64,000 nt of DNA from contig NC_045130.1 of assembly GCF_007655135.1 (NCBI RefSeq), forward strand, positions 15,004,001 to 15,068,000, given 5' to 3'. The stretch is from Punica granatum. Its lineage: Eukaryota; Streptophyta; Magnoliopsida; Myrtales; Lythraceae. The first letter of the stretch is position 1. Each line of letters begins with the position of its first letter. The notes under the pieces were generated by a model. That model searched no databases. It was given only the letters and a program-made list of their open reading frames with translations, and was not told the origin of the DNA. Made by a program: the position numbers and the translations under genes. Shown here one piece after another: positions 61,101 to 64,000 of the stretch.

Positions 61101-63160
61101 AGATCCTTCGTATTATAATTGTTGGAGGCGAGACTTGATTCCGGTAGAGCCTGGCGTTCCTCTCCCTCCAGATGCAGTAAATGTAGTGAGTCCAGAGAAG
61201 TTTAAGACAAATAATATCCAGCTTCTTTCCACGGAGAGAGGAAACCCAGCAAAGTTCCGTATTCCAGTCGACATTGTGTTTGTTCATTCCAACACGGTCT
61301 AATAAACTTCTCCAAATCCCTTGGGTGATAGGGCATTCAAAAAAGAGGTGATTTCGGGTCTCCAATTCCAAACTACAGAATTCGCATTCGGGTGCAGTAA
61401 TCGAGATTCTCCAACTCATAAGCCTATCTTTTGTACTCAATCTATTATGAATACAAAGCCAGCTAATGAAAGAGGATCGAGGAAACTGGCCCTCAAACCA
61501 GATTGCGTTCCTCCATTCCATCTTCTGGCTTCTGGGACTAAAGCATTTCCACGCACTAGCAACAGAAAATGTCTCGGATTTGTGAGCCGTCCATGTGACC
61601 CTATCACGAACAGAGAGTTGAATTGCATTAGCGAGATCACGGAGCAGGCCAGCTTGCAGATCCGAGCTTCTAGGCCAATGCCAGCATCCATCAACCAGAA
61701 TCGAACTAACTGTTGCGTGCTCCCTAATCGACGGAAAGCACTGGAGCCCCCTGGTGCAATAGTTTATTAAAGAACCGACCGGTAACCACTTGTCATACCA
61801 GAAAGATACATTCGTACCAGCCAGCGTTAAGCTGCAACTACCTCAAGCATTTGGAAGGGACTACTTTGGTGCAAAAATACACTACAAACATGTACGTGTT
61901 TCTCCATAAGAGATGGTGCTTCCACCTCGATCTGGCATGACCCATGGATTCCGGGTAACCCCTACCTCCCAGGCTTAGGAATACATGCTGAACTGGATAC
62001 CAAGGTACGTGATCTAATGCTCTTCAACTCAAAAAGATGGAACATTCTTCGATCAAGACACAGTAAGAAATATCATGAAAGTCCATATCCCCCAAGAAGA
62101 ATGCAAAGACTCTGTTATCTAGACCTCGACCTCTTTGGACTCGCACAGTGTTAAATCCTTTTATCTCTTGGACCAACAACACATTCAATACTATCCAAGA
62201 TGTTAATTGGAAGGCTCTCTAGCGCCTAAAGATCCATGAACGATTGAAAATCCACTTATGGAGAATTGCCAGTGAATACCTCTCCTGGTTTTTCCAAAGC
62301 GGTGCACCTTACCCGCTTTGTCGTACCAGTTTCGATAGCTTTGCACATCTCTTCCAAGAATGCATCTTCTATCATGTCGCTTGGATGAAATTACCATGGA
62401 ATATATGCTCTGAAGCAATCCCTTGTCTGTCACCAATAGATATTGTGAATTTCATTGCAAATCCTCTTGCCATTAGCACCCGACTATTGGCTGATAGTTT
62501 ACCTTTCACCTTGTATGAATCCCTTATTTTATATCAATTGTGGTCACTAAGAAATGATGTCTTATTTGCAGGTAGCATTGCAGATCTTTCTGATTGCCTC
62601 CGCCGTATCAAGCTTGCCTTCACGGAACACAGAGCCTGCCAGACACCCCTGCCACATTTTGAGTTCAGATCTGGACAATTTCAGCACATGGAGGAAACGA
62701 GCAGTCTTACCAAAGATTAGAACTACATATACACTGATGCTGCTTGGACGGCAAAGAAGTCCAGCCTTGTAGGAACCAGAAACCAACCAAACATGCCCAT
62801 CTCGCAGTCGTGAATCTCCAAAGCAGAGACGGGTTCCTCCTGCAAGATGAAGCCAAGGCAATTCTGCTGGTAATCACCCTAGCACTTGAACACGGCTGGA
62901 GAAAGATTTGGATTAGATCCGATGCTTTACTGCTTGTTGATGCTATCATCTATCCCCATCATTCCCCATGAGAAATTAAAAGTATCGTTTCAGATATCGT
63001 TAGGCTACTAGCTCTACTTTTAGACTGGAAATGCACTTCGATTTCTCGATCGGATAACTCTCAAGTACACGACTTAAGCCAATACGACAATAAGTCCAAT
63101 ATTCTCTCCTTTTGCATGCTTGAGGGTTATCCTCTCATTGTACCGCTATCATCTTAGAAA
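58200..63160 (+). pseudogene. LINE ORF2 remnant (endonuclease, reverse transcriptase, RNase H)
   Basis: Endonuclease 58210-58990: WLLVGDFNEI, SGNPFTWRN, SDHNPI. Reverse transcriptase 59460-60480: GPDGIPSLFYKHYG, WNNTFITLILK, PNQTAFIEGR, LRQGDSISPYHFII and IFADDLIILAR, which holds the catalytic DD. A zf-RVT region lies at about 62200-62470 (after WKAL: ICLKI-type helix, CRTSFDSFAHLFQEC) and RNase H at 62725-63000 (YTDAAWT, DEAKAILLVITLALEHGW, SDALLLVDAI). The tract is broken by frameshifts, stops and the insertion at 60862-61819. Confidence 0.85.
60862..61819 (-). mobile_element. 5'-truncated LINE inserted inside the L1
   Basis: On the plus strand it begins with 22 T (a poly-A tail on the minus strand) and is flanked by GCCAGCG at 60855-60861 and 61820-61826. 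61521-60991 on the minus strand is a stop-free 176-codon frame with the zf-RVT pattern: SFISWLCIHNRLSTKDRL, CEFCSLELETRNHLFFECP, IYCIWRERNARLY. The sequence lacks RNase H and all upstream domains. It is much less decayed than the host L1, so the insertion is younger. Confidence 0.88.
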
Positions 63161-63208
63161 TATATTCTTAATCTTACTTATCAAAAAAAAAAAACTACCA
63201 TGCATATA

Positions 63209-64000
63209 TACATTTTCTTTCTATGTTATGTATAGTTCACTAGTTTACCTTCGATGATCCCTCCATCGCTCTTGATATCCAATATAAGTTCTTTATCGAA
63301 TATCATTTTTCCTACGCATTATTATTTCAAAAAAAAGGAAACTAAAGCTTAATAATTACTTTAAAAGAAAGCCTTTCTTATCATCGATTTCTCATGTCTC
63401 AATGGCGTAATGGGCTGAAACATATAACTCCTTATAGCAAGCTACCAATTAAGCTCAATTCCATCAGAAACCAAAATTATAACAATAATATACTAACATA
63501 TTCCCACGCCATTTACGTGAATTATATACCTTCGGAAGAATTAAAATTGGAACTAAAATAAAAAATTCGGTCATCCGATGCTATATATATATATAAGAAG
63601 ATGGGTTTTGCGGCACTGACAAATTAAAGCGCACATATATACTGTATTAGTTTCATTTACATGGATCCAAGATTTGATGCATATCTGGTTAATTAATCTA
63701 CTATTTCGATGGAAGTGGCGGCCCCCTATTTCATTAAAGTTGTGGTTGACATTTAAATAATCAGATCCAAACTTCACACGTCTCAGTAATTTATATATAA
63801 TTAATTAACTTATATCGTTGAAATTTAGTTCACAATAAATAAGATTTAAAATTATAAATCTCTGGCTACTTATATTAATTAATTAGGTTACACAATATAT
63901 AAAATTCCTCCAAAATCAGCTTACTAATAATAATATATTTCTTAATAGTATTATAATTAATTCAATCCTTGTTTATAATTAGTAGGTACGTACTTAGGTC
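63209..64000. other. AT-rich spacer at the window end
   Basis: No gene recognised. A short (TA)n run lies near 63583-63594. Confidence 0.55.

Larger units (their letters stand above)
56111..63193 (+). mobile_element. full-length but decayed L1 LINE
   Basis: The flanks ACGATCATGCATATA (56096-56110) and ACTACCATGCATATA (63194-63208) agree at 13 of 15 positions, a LINE-type duplication. The element ends in a 12-nt A tail. ORF1 remnants (56146 to about 57900) precede ORF2 remnants with endonuclease, reverse transcriptase, zinc-binding and RNase H parts in the right order. Length without the inner insertion is about 6.1 kb, normal for a plant L1. Many stops and frameshifts show that it is old. 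Confidence 0.88.

Overview
The window is nuclear DNA of a flowering plant, probably a eudicot. Its genes have many short exons and GT-AG introns, spacers are AT-rich, and DNA transposons, LTR elements, LINEs and SINE-like repeats are abundant. The protein-coding genes are best read as angiosperm orthologues of Arabidopsis genes. The species cannot be named from sequence alone.

Four apparently intact genes were rebuilt exon by exon; in each, all phases close on one open frame. On the minus strand lie a CEBiP/LYM2-type LysM receptor (5883-8282, 5 exons, 352 aa) and, about 0.5 kb upstream of it, the ER acyltransferase GPAT9 (8808-12322, 12 exons, 378 aa). On the plus strand lie a GT106-type O-fucosyltransferase family protein (26986-31392, 9 exons, 598 aa) and the photosystem II assembly factor HCF244 (35116-38157, 8 exons, 391 aa). 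The last two are separated by a deleted Copia element. The four genes do not form a pathway; they are ordinary housekeeping and defence genes in a repeat-rich setting. A decayed flavin monooxygenase pseudogene lies at 2832-5517.

The rest is mostly mobile DNA. At 15065-17983 is a hAT-type element with a perfect 8-bp target duplication; it carries three exons of a mitochondrial carrier gene with their splice sites intact. At 43984-45874 is a Mutator-like element, its terminal repeats made of short tandem units, carrying a rearranged NCED (abscisic-acid dioxygenase) fragment. At 22797-23527 and 53586-53839 are non-autonomous Mutator-like elements with perfect 9-bp duplications, and 19764-20266, 23952-24933 and 53999-56006 are further long-inverted-repeat elements. 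At 40452-43048 are remains of a Ty3/gypsy-like element. At 56111-63193 is a full-length but decayed L1 LINE, itself interrupted by a second, 5'-truncated LINE. Five copies of one short A-tailed repeat (SINE-like) lie at about 20.8, 21.2, 21.6, 23.8 and 50.0 kb.

The strongest leads are the two captured-gene transposons, the in-frame OFUT intron that contains 65 consecutive C, the likely GC-AG first intron of GPAT9, and the Mutator-like family whose ends are tandem arrays. No prokaryote-type operon, CRISPR array, rRNA or tRNA gene was seen.
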